Below, one piece after another: positions 11,201 to 19,062 of a stretch of DNA of 64,000 nucleotides. Each line of letters begins with the position of its first letter. Position 1 is the first letter of the stretch. Location: NCBI GenBank assembly GCA_017443895.1, contig JAFSXU010000060.1, positions 62,001-126,000 of the forward strand, in the 5' to 3' direction. Below the pieces are notes generated by a model. The model was not told the origin of the DNA. It made no database searches and saw only the letters and a program-made list of their open reading frames with translations. The translations under genes and the position numbers were made by a program. Origin of the DNA: Clostridia bacterium. GTDB lineage: Bacteria; Bacillota; Clostridia; UBA1381.

Positions 11201-11212
11201 TGCAGTAAATAG
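8210..11212 (+). CDS. Secreted metallophosphoesterase with N-terminal LamG-like modules
   Basis: 1000 residues. A signal peptide covers about residues 1-30 (cleavage near 'VYAEN'). Two concanavalin/LamG-like beta-sandwich modules follow, about 40-290 and 295-520, each with the 'W/Y..V...D...' and 'YIDN' style strands seen in other proteins of this window. A linker leads to a calcineurin-like phosphoesterase domain (about 640-1000) with 'LTDTQ' (about 653), 'LTGDMVYGG' (about 707), 'GNHE' (about 740) and 'GHEH' (about 923), the metal ligands of this fold. The first motif is D-x-Q rather than D-x-H, a variant found in some family members. It probably removes phosphate from extracellular substrates. 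It starts 25 bases after the GH106-like gene behind a perfect AAAGGAGG site. Confidence 0.82.
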   Translation: MKLRKIISTAVTAAVIMANTAVITTPSVYAENVNTDTAYRENFDGFASANYSPTLKGLKNYGWYAADNNTLYTTVDSVPPYSTYEGKFAKITDKDGSKVLMVVSAGEGNSTQNGDIPEYGYAKTFPGVNAGEAVTGSWEISFDFKPYLLNKMTQFAFTLNTADKSDLTEASAQHNIIAGYGQRFYLGYRNYKTLLNDNSAQGTLKAVDIGGEAWYTVKTVLNCDEHYYSVELYNRATGKLIARRSPVSFDANESVGFLKFSALGFKQHSWVYIDNVSIEKTSKNALIYNESFDTFTNNSYRATDGMTTAEKSEDLTGNSYFEGFTPWRFYESIGNSYCLENDSTLSSQVVRLGDDPGTAGVTEQSGLVYMPSYDPIINQQTANLRGMLRASFKIKPETIADTFTVNVIPDTGLDIASGSSEIFKIANNNGTPAVLNNGEYVGLDRSKWYDAELIFDVLLHTVTVRVKDIQGNDIAYNCVSDNSVPDAVKAIMFKADGGTSVLADDIRLEYSDRVLNISKVSVNGKSVDYLPDIDAPLTVNVTMDYANSGDETLNSEVILALYSDGRLISVQSADFSLLPKTYGTDDETVAFILPSDVDTNAVDKMSVFVWDGLESMRCFTKKINSEKKQESIYKDYVDFTVDIKSGRGAVILQLTDTQIVDSTQIRPDVTYNPAMPKYWLPELMNRRLFNDLREIINNVKPDLILLTGDMVYGGYDDKGTSFVELADFLDGYGIPWAPVFGNHENESQMGVDWQCAYLENCKNCLFKQRTLTGNGNYSIGIVQGGELKRVIFMLDSNGCAVMSDESFSNGHSKKTAGFGDDQIEWYSGAAEKINKDFGDMKYTFAFHIQLAAFEDAFYNTYGFVNGSERNERGDLVSPINIDERADKQPTDFGYIGRNLKGPWDKDRTVYNGIKALDADSILVGHEHCNSASVVYDGIRFQYGQKIGEYDRINFRSSDGSIVGASAYASDLGTPILGGTVMELSESTGEISNAYIYYCSK

Positions 11213-11238
11213 AATATGGGTACTTAACGGCCGTAGGT

Positions 11239-11268
11239 TTGATAAGTGTTTGGATTTTAAGATATAAT
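11239..11268 (+). promoter_or_regulatory. Sigma-A promoter of the GH3 gene
   Basis: TTGATA at 11239-11244, 18-base spacer, perfect TATAAT at 11263-11268, 38 bases before the GH3 start codon. Confidence 0.75.
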
Positions 11269-11306
11269 AAAAGCATAATAAACATTGGTTTGTAGGTGAT
11301 TATAAA

Positions 11307-13415
11307 ATGGATATAAAAAAATTACTTTCCCAAATGACAATCGAGGAAAAAATCGGTCAGCTTTTGCAATGCGGTCCGTCTATTTACAGAAATTTTGAGG
11401 AGATAAGATGGGACACGCTAAGGTCGGGTGAGATAGGCTCGTTTATCAGGGTAAGAGACCCCGAAATGGTAAACAAGCTCCAAAGATGTGCGGTTGAGGA
11501 GTCAAGGCTTGGCATACCGCTTGTCTTTGCCGATGATATAATACATGGCTATTTTACAAACTTCCCCGTACCTGCGGCGGAAGCGTGTAGCTGGGAGCCT
11601 GAGCTTGCAAGGCGCACGGCAGAGGTTGCCGCAAAAGAGGCGAGAGTATCGGGTATACAGTGGACATATGCGCCCATGGTGGACTTGGCAAGGGATGCGC
11701 GCTGGGGCAGAAACTCAGAGGGCGCAGGGGAGGATCCGTATCTTGCATCGGTTTTTGCAAAAGCAAGGGTCGAGGGCTTTCAGGGCGATGATATTTCATC
11801 CGATACACATGTGGCGGCGTGTGCAAAGCATTTTGCAGGCTACAGTGCGTGCATGGGCGGACGGGATTATAACAGCGTTGAAATGTCGTGTCAAACACTG
11901 TACGATATGTTCCTACCGCCGTTTAAGTCGGCAATAGATGCAGGCGTTGCGACTGTGATGTCGGCATTCCATGACTTTAACGGTGTACCGTGTGCAGGAA
12001 ACAGGTGGCTGTTAAGAGATGTTTTAAGAGACGATTTGGACTTTAAGGGAGTGCTTATAAGCGATGCGGGAGCCGTGGGGCAGATGCAGGTGCATGGCTA
12101 TACCGAGGACGAGCGCGATACCGCCAAAAAAGCAATGGACGCAGGTACCGATATAGAAATGGCAACCTTTACATATAACCACCATTTAAAGGAGCTTGTC
12201 GAAAACGGCGAAATACCTATGGAAATGCTTGATGAGGCGGTAGAAAGGGTGCTGGATTTAAAGAACAGACTCGGACTTTTTGAAAACCCGTATATTGATG
12301 TGGAAAAAGCAAACAGCATAGGAGCTACGGAGCAAAGCATCGCACTTGCACGGGAATGTTCAAGAAAGAGTATTGTTTTATTAAAGAATGACAATAAAAC
12401 CTTACCGCTTAATAGGAAATCAAAAATTGCCGTTATCGGCGCACTGGCAGGCAATGAGGATGATATGCACGATGTCTGGAGCGGAAAAAACAAGAATGCA
12501 ACGACCATATACGGAGCCTTAAAAGCAAATAACTATGATGCAATGTATGCAAAAGGCTATGATTTAAAAACAGACGAGGTTTTTATTGAAGATGCCAACA
12601 GAGTGGCAAATGAGTGTGATGTTATTTTATTTGTCGCAGGCGAGGGAGTCAATTATCAGGGCTTTATGTCGGGCGAGGCAAGAAACAGATCCGATATTGA
12701 GATACCAAAGCTTCAGCAAAAGCTTCTAAAAGAGCTTAAAAGGACAGGCAAACCCATTGTCGCATACATATTCTCGGGCAGACCGTTGGCGCTGAGGAAT
12801 GTTGATGAAACGGTTGACGCCATACTCTGGTCGGGAGGCCTCGGAACGGAAGCAGGCAATGCGGTTATGGATGTTTTGTTCGGAGACTACAATCCGTCGG
12901 CAAAGCTTGTCTGGACATTCCCGACATCAAACGGACAGTCCCCGTATTTTTACAACCATAATAATACAGGTAAGCCTCCGATTGCCGAGATTTGGTATTC
13001 ATCAAAATATATCGACGCACCTATCGGCGCGCAGTATCCGTTTGGGTACGGACTGTCATATACGAGCTTTAAATATGACAATCTGCAAATTTCAAGCAAA
13101 GAATTTAGTATTGATGATGTTTTAGAGGCGTCTGTAGAGGTTACAAATACAGGCGATTGCTTCGGCGAGGAAATTGTAGAGCTTTATGTACGCGACCTTG
13201 TGGGAAGTATGGTAAGACCTGTAAGAGAATTAAAAGGCTTTGACAAGATTGGTCTTAATCCGGGTGAAAAGAAAACAGTGGTTATAAAAGTACCGATAAA
13301 AAATTTAGGCTTTCACAATCAGAAAATGGAATATGTTGTTGAACCTGGGAAATTTATGCTTTATGTAGGTCCTGACAGTGCAAGCGGACTTGAAACGGAG
13401 TTTTTTGTAAAATAA
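11307..13415 (+). CDS. GH3 beta-glycosidase (beta-glucosidase/beta-xylosidase type)
   Basis: 702 residues with the standard GH3 order: TIM-like N domain (about 1-320), alpha/beta sandwich (about 340-560), C-terminal Fn3-like domain (about 600-702). The nucleophile Asp253 sits in 'GVLISDAGA', which aligns with the family's SDW/SDY segment but has Ala in place of the aromatic residue. 'KHFAGY' and 'GEDPYL' substrate-pocket motifs are intact. No signal peptide, so it acts in the cytosol on imported oligosaccharides. It has its own promoter and is a single-gene unit closed by the terminator at 13442. Confidence 0.93.
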   Translation: MDIKKLLSQMTIEEKIGQLLQCGPSIYRNFEEIRWDTLRSGEIGSFIRVRDPEMVNKLQRCAVEESRLGIPLVFADDIIHGYFTNFPVPAAEACSWEPELARRTAEVAAKEARVSGIQWTYAPMVDLARDARWGRNSEGAGEDPYLASVFAKARVEGFQGDDISSDTHVAACAKHFAGYSACMGGRDYNSVEMSCQTLYDMFLPPFKSAIDAGVATVMSAFHDFNGVPCAGNRWLLRDVLRDDLDFKGVLISDAGAVGQMQVHGYTEDERDTAKKAMDAGTDIEMATFTYNHHLKELVENGEIPMEMLDEAVERVLDLKNRLGLFENPYIDVEKANSIGATEQSIALARECSRKSIVLLKNDNKTLPLNRKSKIAVIGALAGNEDDMHDVWSGKNKNATTIYGALKANNYDAMYAKGYDLKTDEVFIEDANRVANECDVILFVAGEGVNYQGFMSGEARNRSDIEIPKLQQKLLKELKRTGKPIVAYIFSGRPLALRNVDETVDAILWSGGLGTEAGNAVMDVLFGDYNPSAKLVWTFPTSNGQSPYFYNHNNTGKPPIAEIWYSSKYIDAPIGAQYPFGYGLSYTSFKYDNLQISSKEFSIDDVLEASVEVTNTGDCFGEEIVELYVRDLVGSMVRPVRELKGFDKIGLNPGEKKTVVIKVPIKNLGFHNQKMEYVVEPGKFMLYVGPDSASGLETEFFVK

Positions 13416-13441
13416 TCAAAGATATAACAAAATAAGAACAA

Positions 13442-13480
13442 AATAAGAGCTGTTTAATGCAAACAGCTCTTATTATTTTA
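13442..13480. terminator. Bidirectional rho-independent terminator
   Basis: Perfect 14-bp arms 13442-13455 and 13461-13474 around a 5-base loop, with A-rich sequence before and T-rich sequence after. It ends the GH3 gene (+) and the converging AraC gene (-), whose stop codon it abuts. Confidence 0.9.
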
Positions 13481-14350
13481 TACACGCTTTAATGCTTGGT
13501 TAAGGGATGTGGCGTGAAGCTTTTTGAATTTAGATGGCGACACGCCCTGTTTTTTTGTGAAAATTTTTATGAAGTATTTTACATCCGTATATCCGACAAT
13601 ATTGGATATTTCCTCTGTTGATATATTTGTGTGCATGAGCAGGAATGCGGCCTGATTTATCCGTATTTTCTGCTGATACGCTTTAAAGGACTCGCCCGTT
13701 TCAGCTTTGAATTTCTTGCTAAGATACGGAACGCTGTAGTTTAATTTGTCACCTATAACCTGCAAGATATTATGCTCTGCGTAATGAATGGATACATAAT
13801 CCTTTATAGTTTCCGAAATAAACGGACTGACTGAGCTTCCCGGGTTTAGCGACCGCACGGTAAGCAAAATTATGACATTTAACAGACTTCTTGCAATAAG
13901 GTTATATTTGTAGTTCTTATTTTTGTACTCGTCTCTTAGCATCAGGAACAGCTGGCGTACCTCGCCTGTAGTGTCATGGTATACTCCGCTTATTTGATTT
14001 GGCTTAATATTGCTTGAGCGAATATTCAATGACGGGTTTTGCATACACTCATAAAGTGAATTTTCTTCAGCGCAAGGGTAGGGAAAACCTGCGGTGAATA
14101 TACAGTTTATTACAGACAGGTTTTCAGACCCGATTTTTACATATTTATGCTGAGTCCCGGGCTCAATAACAACATAGTCATTTGCCCCTATCACCTCTGA
14201 CTTACCGTTAAGAATATGCACAGCCTTACCTGATAATGTATAGGCTATTTCAATAAACGAGTGTGAGTGTAATTCACATTTTGTAAGGTCAGTGTGATAA
14301 ATAATACCGAATTTTCGGTTATTTATAAGAACAGTATTTAATTCCCTCAT
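13478..14350 (-). CDS. AraC-family transcriptional regulator with cupin sensor
   Basis: 290 residues from the ATG at 14350. This start has GGGGAGGA seven bases upstream, and longer versions would begin at or upstream of the promoter -10. The N-terminal half is an AraC-type cupin (effector binding); the last 100 or so residues carry two helix-turn-helix motifs, ending with the family signature 'VGYTDVKYFIKIFTKKQGVSP'. It is the last gene of the minus-strand cluster and has its own promoter. Likely activates glycan genes nearby; the target is unknown. Confidence 0.9.
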   Translation of the reverse strand: MRELNTVLINNRKFGIIYHTDLTKCELHSHSFIEIAYTLSGKAVHILNGKSEVIGANDYVVIEPGTQHKYVKIGSENLSVINCIFTAGFPYPCAEENSLYECMQNPSLNIRSSNIKPNQISGVYHDTTGEVRQLFLMLRDEYKNKNYKYNLIARSLLNVIILLTVRSLNPGSSVSPFISETIKDYVSIHYAEHNILQVIGDKLNYSVPYLSKKFKAETGESFKAYQQKIRINQAAFLLMHTNISTEEISNIVGYTDVKYFIKIFTKKQGVSPSKFKKLHATSLNQALKRV

Positions 14351-14382
14351 CGACATTCCTCCCCAAACTAAACTACTTTTCC

Positions 14383-14411
14383 AATGTACCATATTTCTTT
14401 CGTGATGTCAA
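14383..14411 (-). promoter_or_regulatory. Sigma-A promoter of the AraC gene at 13478
   Basis: On the minus strand: TTGACA (14406-14411), 17-base spacer, TACATT (14383-14388). It lies downstream of the Gfo/Idh stop, so the regulator can be made independently of the operon. Confidence 0.7.
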
Positions 14412-14480
14412 ATGAAGAAATTGGCATATGATACATACCGGATTGCTATAGTACAAAATCATACAAAAAATATTTAAAGT

Positions 14481-15737
14481 TTATCGCTTGTCCCAAGGCA
14501 ATACTTCCCAGTCCTCGGGTGGAGTGCCAAGGTCGGGAACCTCCATCGGCTGATTTCCGTTTAGTGCCGATTGATGTGCGATAAGCCCCGGAATATTATA
14601 TCTTGCAACCTCCCAGATGTTTGTAGGCGATAATTTGCCCGTCTCATATGCACGGCAGAAATCGTCTACAAGGAAATGGTGTGTGCCGTTATGACCGTTA
14701 TGTATGCCCTGATATTCCTTAGGCAGACGCTCCGTTGGCTGAACAGGCGCCGCATCGTACCAGCCGACACCTGTTGCAATCTGCTGTATTGCGTCTTTGT
14801 AATCCTCATTTATAAGCTTTGCCACAGATTCGGGCTGGATTTGGTCTGTTACATCCTCCATTATGGTCTTGTGGTCGTCATCGGGGTTCCAGCGTGAGAG
14901 GCTGTGTCTTGCAACGGAGAACTCATAGCCGGCGCTGTCACCGTAGAACTGTGTTATATATGTTTCGGGCGCTACCCAGCCGATACAGCGGTTTTCGCTT
15001 ATTCTTACAACACCGCCGTTTGAAAGCTCAAGGAGCATTGTTTCGTTTGAGAATGGGTTATTGTAGTTGTTCTGCCCGTCAGTGCCGTAGATGTCAGGTC
15101 TTTGAGTGCTCCTAAATCCCATTGCAACAACTCTTTTTGCATAAACGCCCGGCATTGCCGATAAAATCATAGATGTTGAATGTGATGGATAGAAGAACGG
15201 AGGTATTCCTGCAAATCGTTTCCAGTCCTCACCGCCCGAGCTTCTGAAGCTCTGCTCCATATTGCGTATATCGTGGTTATACTGCGCCTCGCCGTATGTA
15301 AAGTTGCCAAATGTGCCCTTTGCAAACTCACGCCTGCAAAAACAAGCGGGAGCACGGTAGAAGCCTGTTTCACCCATGGAATATGTAAGCCTTGTTTCTC
15401 TGACAAGCCTTTCTATTTCCTTTATCTCATCAACCTTTACCGCACACGGAACGGAGCTGTATACATGCTTACCTGCCTTTAGAGCTCTTATAACCATCTC
15501 GCCGTGTGTAAACCGCTGTGTAAATATGGCTACTGCGTTGATCTCTTTTGACGCTAAAACTTCTTCATATGTATCAATTATTTTTACATCAAAATCCTTT
15601 GCAAATTTTTGGGCACGCTCTCTTTTTAAGTCGCATACATAAACCTCTTCCACTATCGGATCCGCCTTAAAAAGCGGAACAAAGAACGGACTGAATCTTC
15701 CGCATCCAACTATTGCAATTCTCATTTTTTCTTTCAT
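14481..15737 (-). CDS. Gfo/Idh/MocA-family NAD(P)-dependent oxidoreductase or GH109-like enzyme
   Basis: 418 residues from the ATG at 15737 (AAGGAG ten bases upstream). The N-terminal Rossmann fold opens with 'IAIVGCGRFS'. The usual catalytic 'EKP' after 'GKHV' is replaced by 'SSVPCAV', so the conserved Lys of sugar dehydrogenases is absent. Non-dehydrogenase members of the superfamily can also depart from EKP. The C-terminal alpha/beta domain has many aromatic and His residues ('YNHDIRNMEQSF'). Cytosolic. It is the sixth gene of the operon starting at 20052, 26 bases after the Fe-S gene, suggesting a shared redox pathway on a sugar-like substrate (inference). Confidence 0.8.
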   Translation of the reverse strand: MKEKMRIAIVGCGRFSPFFVPLFKADPIVEEVYVCDLKRERAQKFAKDFDVKIIDTYEEVLASKEINAVAIFTQRFTHGEMVIRALKAGKHVYSSVPCAVKVDEIKEIERLVRETRLTYSMGETGFYRAPACFCRREFAKGTFGNFTYGEAQYNHDIRNMEQSFRSSGGEDWKRFAGIPPFFYPSHSTSMILSAMPGVYAKRVVAMGFRSTQRPDIYGTDGQNNYNNPFSNETMLLELSNGGVVRISENRCIGWVAPETYITQFYGDSAGYEFSVARHSLSRWNPDDDHKTIMEDVTDQIQPESVAKLINEDYKDAIQQIATGVGWYDAAPVQPTERLPKEYQGIHNGHNGTHHFLVDDFCRAYETGKLSPTNIWEVARYNIPGLIAHQSALNGNQPMEVPDLGTPPEDWEVLPWDKR

Positions 15738-15763
15738 TTTTGTCAATCTCCTTTTTGTTTGAA

Positions 15764-16741
15764 TTATGTCCTGTTGCTGAACTTCCATTCCTTTTCCCGT
15801 TTACCGGTTACAAATTGCTTTGTGTCAAGCTTCCAATCCTCGCCGTTTCGGAATTTCTTTTTAAAGCCTTTTTTAAGAGCGCCCTTTTCCTCAAGATGTA
15901 TATAACATGCCCTGTCGCACGCTCTGCCACAGATAGAAGTCCTGTAATAATGCTTTGCCGGAGGATAGAAATAAATATTATCAAGTATTTCCTTTGCCTC
16001 ATCGTTATCAAACTCTGCCGTACCGTTAATAATATCGAGCCTGTTGTCAAAACCCGAAAACGCATCGGGGGGCATAAACGGATTTTTTGCCCCGTTTGCG
16101 CCGTTATAGTATACGGCGCAACGCCAGGTGTTCATTTTTCCGTTTTTGTCTATTGCTCCTCCAGGACACGCTTTTATACATTCACCGCACTTGTCGCAAA
16201 GATGAGGCTCATATACGGGCGTCGGCTCAATAACGGCATTTGTTATTATGAACGAATACCGTATAAACGGACCGTAATCATCATTTAGAATTGCACCGGA
16301 CAGGCCTTTTTCGCCAAGTCCGCAAAGCACTGCGCACTTGTCAAAATCAATCTGATTTTCCGCCTGTACACCCCTGTAAATATCGTTATAGTCAACCTCG
16401 GGGTTGGTTTCGTTTTCCTCGTTCATTATAAGCTGGTTCCGTCTTTGAGGGATTGCCTCAAATCCGTTTTCTTCTATCAGGGTGCTTATTCTTAAAAGTG
16501 CCAGAGGCATTACCGTTTCTTCCAAGTTCTCAACACCCATGGTTGTATACTGGTAATATGTCGTACCCTCTTCAACGCCCCTGTATTCACCGCGCAAAAC
16601 TCTAAAGCCAAGCCCGATGACGGTTTTTGCATTGGGCATAATCTTAAATATTGCGTCGTCCTTGTCAAATCTTTGGGCAGGTGCAAACCCGACAATATCC
16701 GCATCAAATTTCAGGGCGGTATCAATTATAGCCTGCTTCAT
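15764..16741 (-). CDS. Epoxyqueuosine-reductase-like Fe-S protein, paralogue A
   Basis: 325 residues. A ferredoxin-type [4Fe-4S] motif, C182-x2-C185-x2-C188-x3-C192-P, follows a 160-residue N-domain of the QueG/reductive-dehalogenase-like type ('IGLGFRV', 'YGPFIRYSFIITNAV'). Extra cysteines at 208 and at 271, 275 and 279 could bind a second cluster. There is no twin-Arg signal, so it is cytosolic. Its start overlaps the stop of paralogue B by four bases (ATGA). True QueG acts in tRNA queuosine synthesis and uses cobalamin; three copies in a sugar-linked operon argue for another substrate. The first and second paralogues are closest to each other. Confidence 0.75.
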   Translation of the reverse strand: MKQAIIDTALKFDADIVGFAPAQRFDKDDAIFKIMPNAKTVIGLGFRVLRGEYRGVEEGTTYYQYTTMGVENLEETVMPLALLRISTLIEENGFEAIPQRRNQLIMNEENETNPEVDYNDIYRGVQAENQIDFDKCAVLCGLGEKGLSGAILNDDYGPFIRYSFIITNAVIEPTPVYEPHLCDKCGECIKACPGGAIDKNGKMNTWRCAVYYNGANGAKNPFMPPDAFSGFDNRLDIINGTAEFDNDEAKEILDNIYFYPPAKHYYRTSICGRACDRACYIHLEEKGALKKGFKKKFRNGEDWKLDTKQFVTGKREKEWKFSNRT

Positions 16742-17643
16742 ATTTTTCCTGCCTCCTTTAAATGTTTATAGCATACCGTTTCGCATTTTTTACCGCAAAG
16801 GCACGGAACATATCCAAAATGCGTGTTTGGTAAAAATTTCAATTTCGGGTATATCTCTTTTGCCGTTTCGCTGTCAAATTCCATATCCCCGTTTAGTATC
16901 TTTTCACGGTTGGGATCGTTTGCAAGAAAGGTATCGTTCATAAACGGATTTGACTTGTGCGCGCCCCTGTAATAGACACTGCACTGCCATGAATTTATAC
17001 CGTCTTTACTGATAGCATTTCCCGGACACGCCTTTATACATTCACCGCACTTGTCGCACAGGTCATTTTCTATGGGCTTGTCGCACTGTAGGGGCATATC
17101 GGTTATAATAAAGGCATAGCGCATATATGTACCGTATTTGGGAGCAATAACCTTATTGTTTAACCCGATTGTACCCAAACCGCATACAACTGCCGCCTTG
17201 TTATAGTCTATTATTACCTCAGGCGCAGGCTTTCCCTCCTCGACAGGGGAGGAATATATCAGCTCATATGTCTGACTTACCTCGGGCGATGTTGATTTGT
17301 CGCCTTTTATCCTGAGCCCCGGCACAGTCCTTTGCAGACAGGCGTCATAGCCTGCATCTTCAATAATCCTTGCCATTTTTAAAAGAAGTATCTCCACAAA
17401 CGCCTCGTCAATGTATTTAACACCGAGATTTGTGTAGTTGTAATACTGAACACCTCTGTCCATTGCATCATAAAGGGCATTTGGGATTTTCATTCCAAAG
17501 CCTATTATACACTTGGCCGCAGGCAGTATGGATTTTGGGTCCCTTTGTATATCGCATCCATCATAATAGGCAATATCTCCGATACCGCAGGTTGTTGCGC
17601 CCAACTCCTTAGCTTTGTGTTTTATATATTCGGCAGTTAGCAT
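16738..17643 (-). CDS. Epoxyqueuosine-reductase-like Fe-S protein, paralogue B
   Basis: 301 residues. Same layout as its neighbours: N-domain with 'IIGFGMKIP' and 'YGTYMRYAFIITD', then C196-x2-C199-x2-C202-x3-C206-P, C221, and a C-terminal Cys group (281, 283, 287, 291). An AAAGGA site lies 9 bases before the ATG, inside the end of the cupin gene (35-base overlap), so translation is coupled. Probably an oxygen-sensitive reductase subunit; substrate unknown. Confidence 0.75.
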   Translation of the reverse strand: MLTAEYIKHKAKELGATTCGIGDIAYYDGCDIQRDPKSILPAAKCIIGFGMKIPNALYDAMDRGVQYYNYTNLGVKYIDEAFVEILLLKMARIIEDAGYDACLQRTVPGLRIKGDKSTSPEVSQTYELIYSSPVEEGKPAPEVIIDYNKAAVVCGLGTIGLNNKVIAPKYGTYMRYAFIITDMPLQCDKPIENDLCDKCGECIKACPGNAISKDGINSWQCSVYYRGAHKSNPFMNDTFLANDPNREKILNGDMEFDSETAKEIYPKLKFLPNTHFGYVPCLCGKKCETVCYKHLKEAGKI

Positions 17644-17980
17644 CTATTGTCATCCTTTCTGTAGATTGTTTTGTTATATTGCTGTCCTCAACAACAATCA
17701 AAAGCGCATCCCTGCTTATTTTTAAGTGATGCCAGGTTCCTTTTTCTATGTTGTATACAACATTTTTGCAAAGCTCCATACATACCACTTTATCATTCTC
17801 ATAAGTATAAAGAGTTGCATTTCCCAAAACAGGTATGATTACCTCGTCTGTTGTCATATGACGCTTTAATTCTTTTAAATCTCCGTAGGCATCGGAATAG
17901 GTGATATATGCCACCTGCCATTTGTCCGTGGCACACATAGGATAAAATCCGCTAAGATGCTCTTTTATGGATTTTATCAT
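17609..17980 (-). CDS. Small cupin-fold protein
   Basis: 123 residues from the ATG at 17980, whose ATGA overlaps the upstream stop; GGAGG is 8 bases before it. A single beta-barrel with 'EVIIPVLGNATLYTY' and 'KGTWHHLKISRDALLIVVED' resembles ureidoglycolate-lyase-like or small sugar-binding cupins; the two adjacent His residues could bind a metal. It sits between Fe-S paralogues C and B, so it may isomerise or bind their substrate. Exact function not recognised. Confidence 0.7.
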   Translation of the reverse strand: MIKSIKEHLSGFYPMCATDKWQVAYITYSDAYGDLKELKRHMTTDEVIIPVLGNATLYTYENDKVVCMELCKNVVYNIEKGTWHHLKISRDALLIVVEDSNITKQSTERMTIDANCRIYKTQS

Positions 17981-19059
17981 CTGTCCATCCTCCATGCCTT
18001 TTTCGTGCGCAGGGGCTTTTCAAATCTGCCCTCCATACATCCGCCTTTTTTCTCAAGCATACTTACGCAGGCACGGATACAGCCTCCGCATTTTGCCATA
18101 TTATAGCCCACCCAGCTCGGGAAATATTTTTCCAGACTTGTATATACCTTCATTATTTCTTTTTCGTTTGCAACGGTGTCGTTGGGGTGTTCAAGGAGAT
18201 TTAGAAGACCGTCCTCGTTCTTGTCAAAAACCTCCTTCGGCACAAACGGGTTATAGTATCTGCCTGTATGTGTATAGAATGCATAACAGCGCCACATATC
18301 AATATCTCCCCACTCGCATATCTTGCCTGCAAGGTTTACGGTTACGGTTTTTCCTGAATTAAGCGGAGGAATACATGAGCCCGGACATTCCCTTACACAC
18401 GCACCGCATTTTCTGCAAAGCGGTTTTCCGTTATACATTTCGTCATATTCAAGCTCCGCATCGGTGAATATAAACGCCACACGCTGGAGTGGCCCAAATT
18501 CCGGAGTTAAGAGCATTTTGCTCCAGCCTATTTCGCCGAGTCCGCACGCAACGGCGGCTAAACGGAACTGAAACTGCAGATCGGGCGGAACCTTGTCCTT
18601 GCCGACCTCCCTTGTAAACTGCACGCTTCTGTGATGCGCTGTTTTGCCCTTTGCGTGCTTGCTGACTTTTATTTGCTCCTCGGGAGACAGGGTGTTTCCG
18701 GGACTTCCGTCCATGTCCGAAACTATGCCTCTTGCGCCTGTGTTTCTATAAACTACAGCCTCATATCCGGCGTCTTCTATTACCTTTCCCACATGGTATA
18801 GGACTGCAGGCGCATATATTTCATTTATACCGCCGTATGCCATTGACGGGTACTGGTAAAATTGCGTTCCCTCCTCAATGCCTCTTTGGACTCCGCGCGG
18901 TATCCTGAACGCAAATGCTATACAGCTTTTTGCGGTTGGGAAGAGCTTTCTGGGATCCATTTCGGGTGGCGCACCCTCAAATCTTGACATAGGACCTATG
19001 CCACATTTGTCCGCGCCTGCCTCGTATGCTGCGTCCTTAATCATTTTGCTTGTCAACAT
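17977..19059 (-). CDS. Epoxyqueuosine-reductase-like Fe-S protein, paralogue C (long form)
   Basis: 360 residues, the longest of the three. It has the same N-domain signatures ('CIAFAFRIPRGVQRGIEEG', 'FGPLQRVAFIFTD') plus an insertion around residues 115-165 rich in Lys/His that A and B lack. Cluster motif: C215-x2-C218-x2-C221-x3-C225-P with an extra C229; later cysteines at 258, 324, 327 and 331. A GGAGG site lies before the ATG at 19059, three bases after the U32-like gene ends. Its differences from A and B suggest subunits or successive steps rather than recent identical duplication. Confidence 0.75.
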   Translation of the reverse strand: MLTSKMIKDAAYEAGADKCGIGPMSRFEGAPPEMDPRKLFPTAKSCIAFAFRIPRGVQRGIEEGTQFYQYPSMAYGGINEIYAPAVLYHVGKVIEDAGYEAVVYRNTGARGIVSDMDGSPGNTLSPEEQIKVSKHAKGKTAHHRSVQFTREVGKDKVPPDLQFQFRLAAVACGLGEIGWSKMLLTPEFGPLQRVAFIFTDAELEYDEMYNGKPLCRKCGACVRECPGSCIPPLNSGKTVTVNLAGKICEWGDIDMWRCYAFYTHTGRYYNPFVPKEVFDKNEDGLLNLLEHPNDTVANEKEIMKVYTSLEKYFPSWVGYNMAKCGGCIRACVSMLEKKGGCMEGRFEKPLRTKKAWRMDR

Positions 19060-19062
19060 TGT

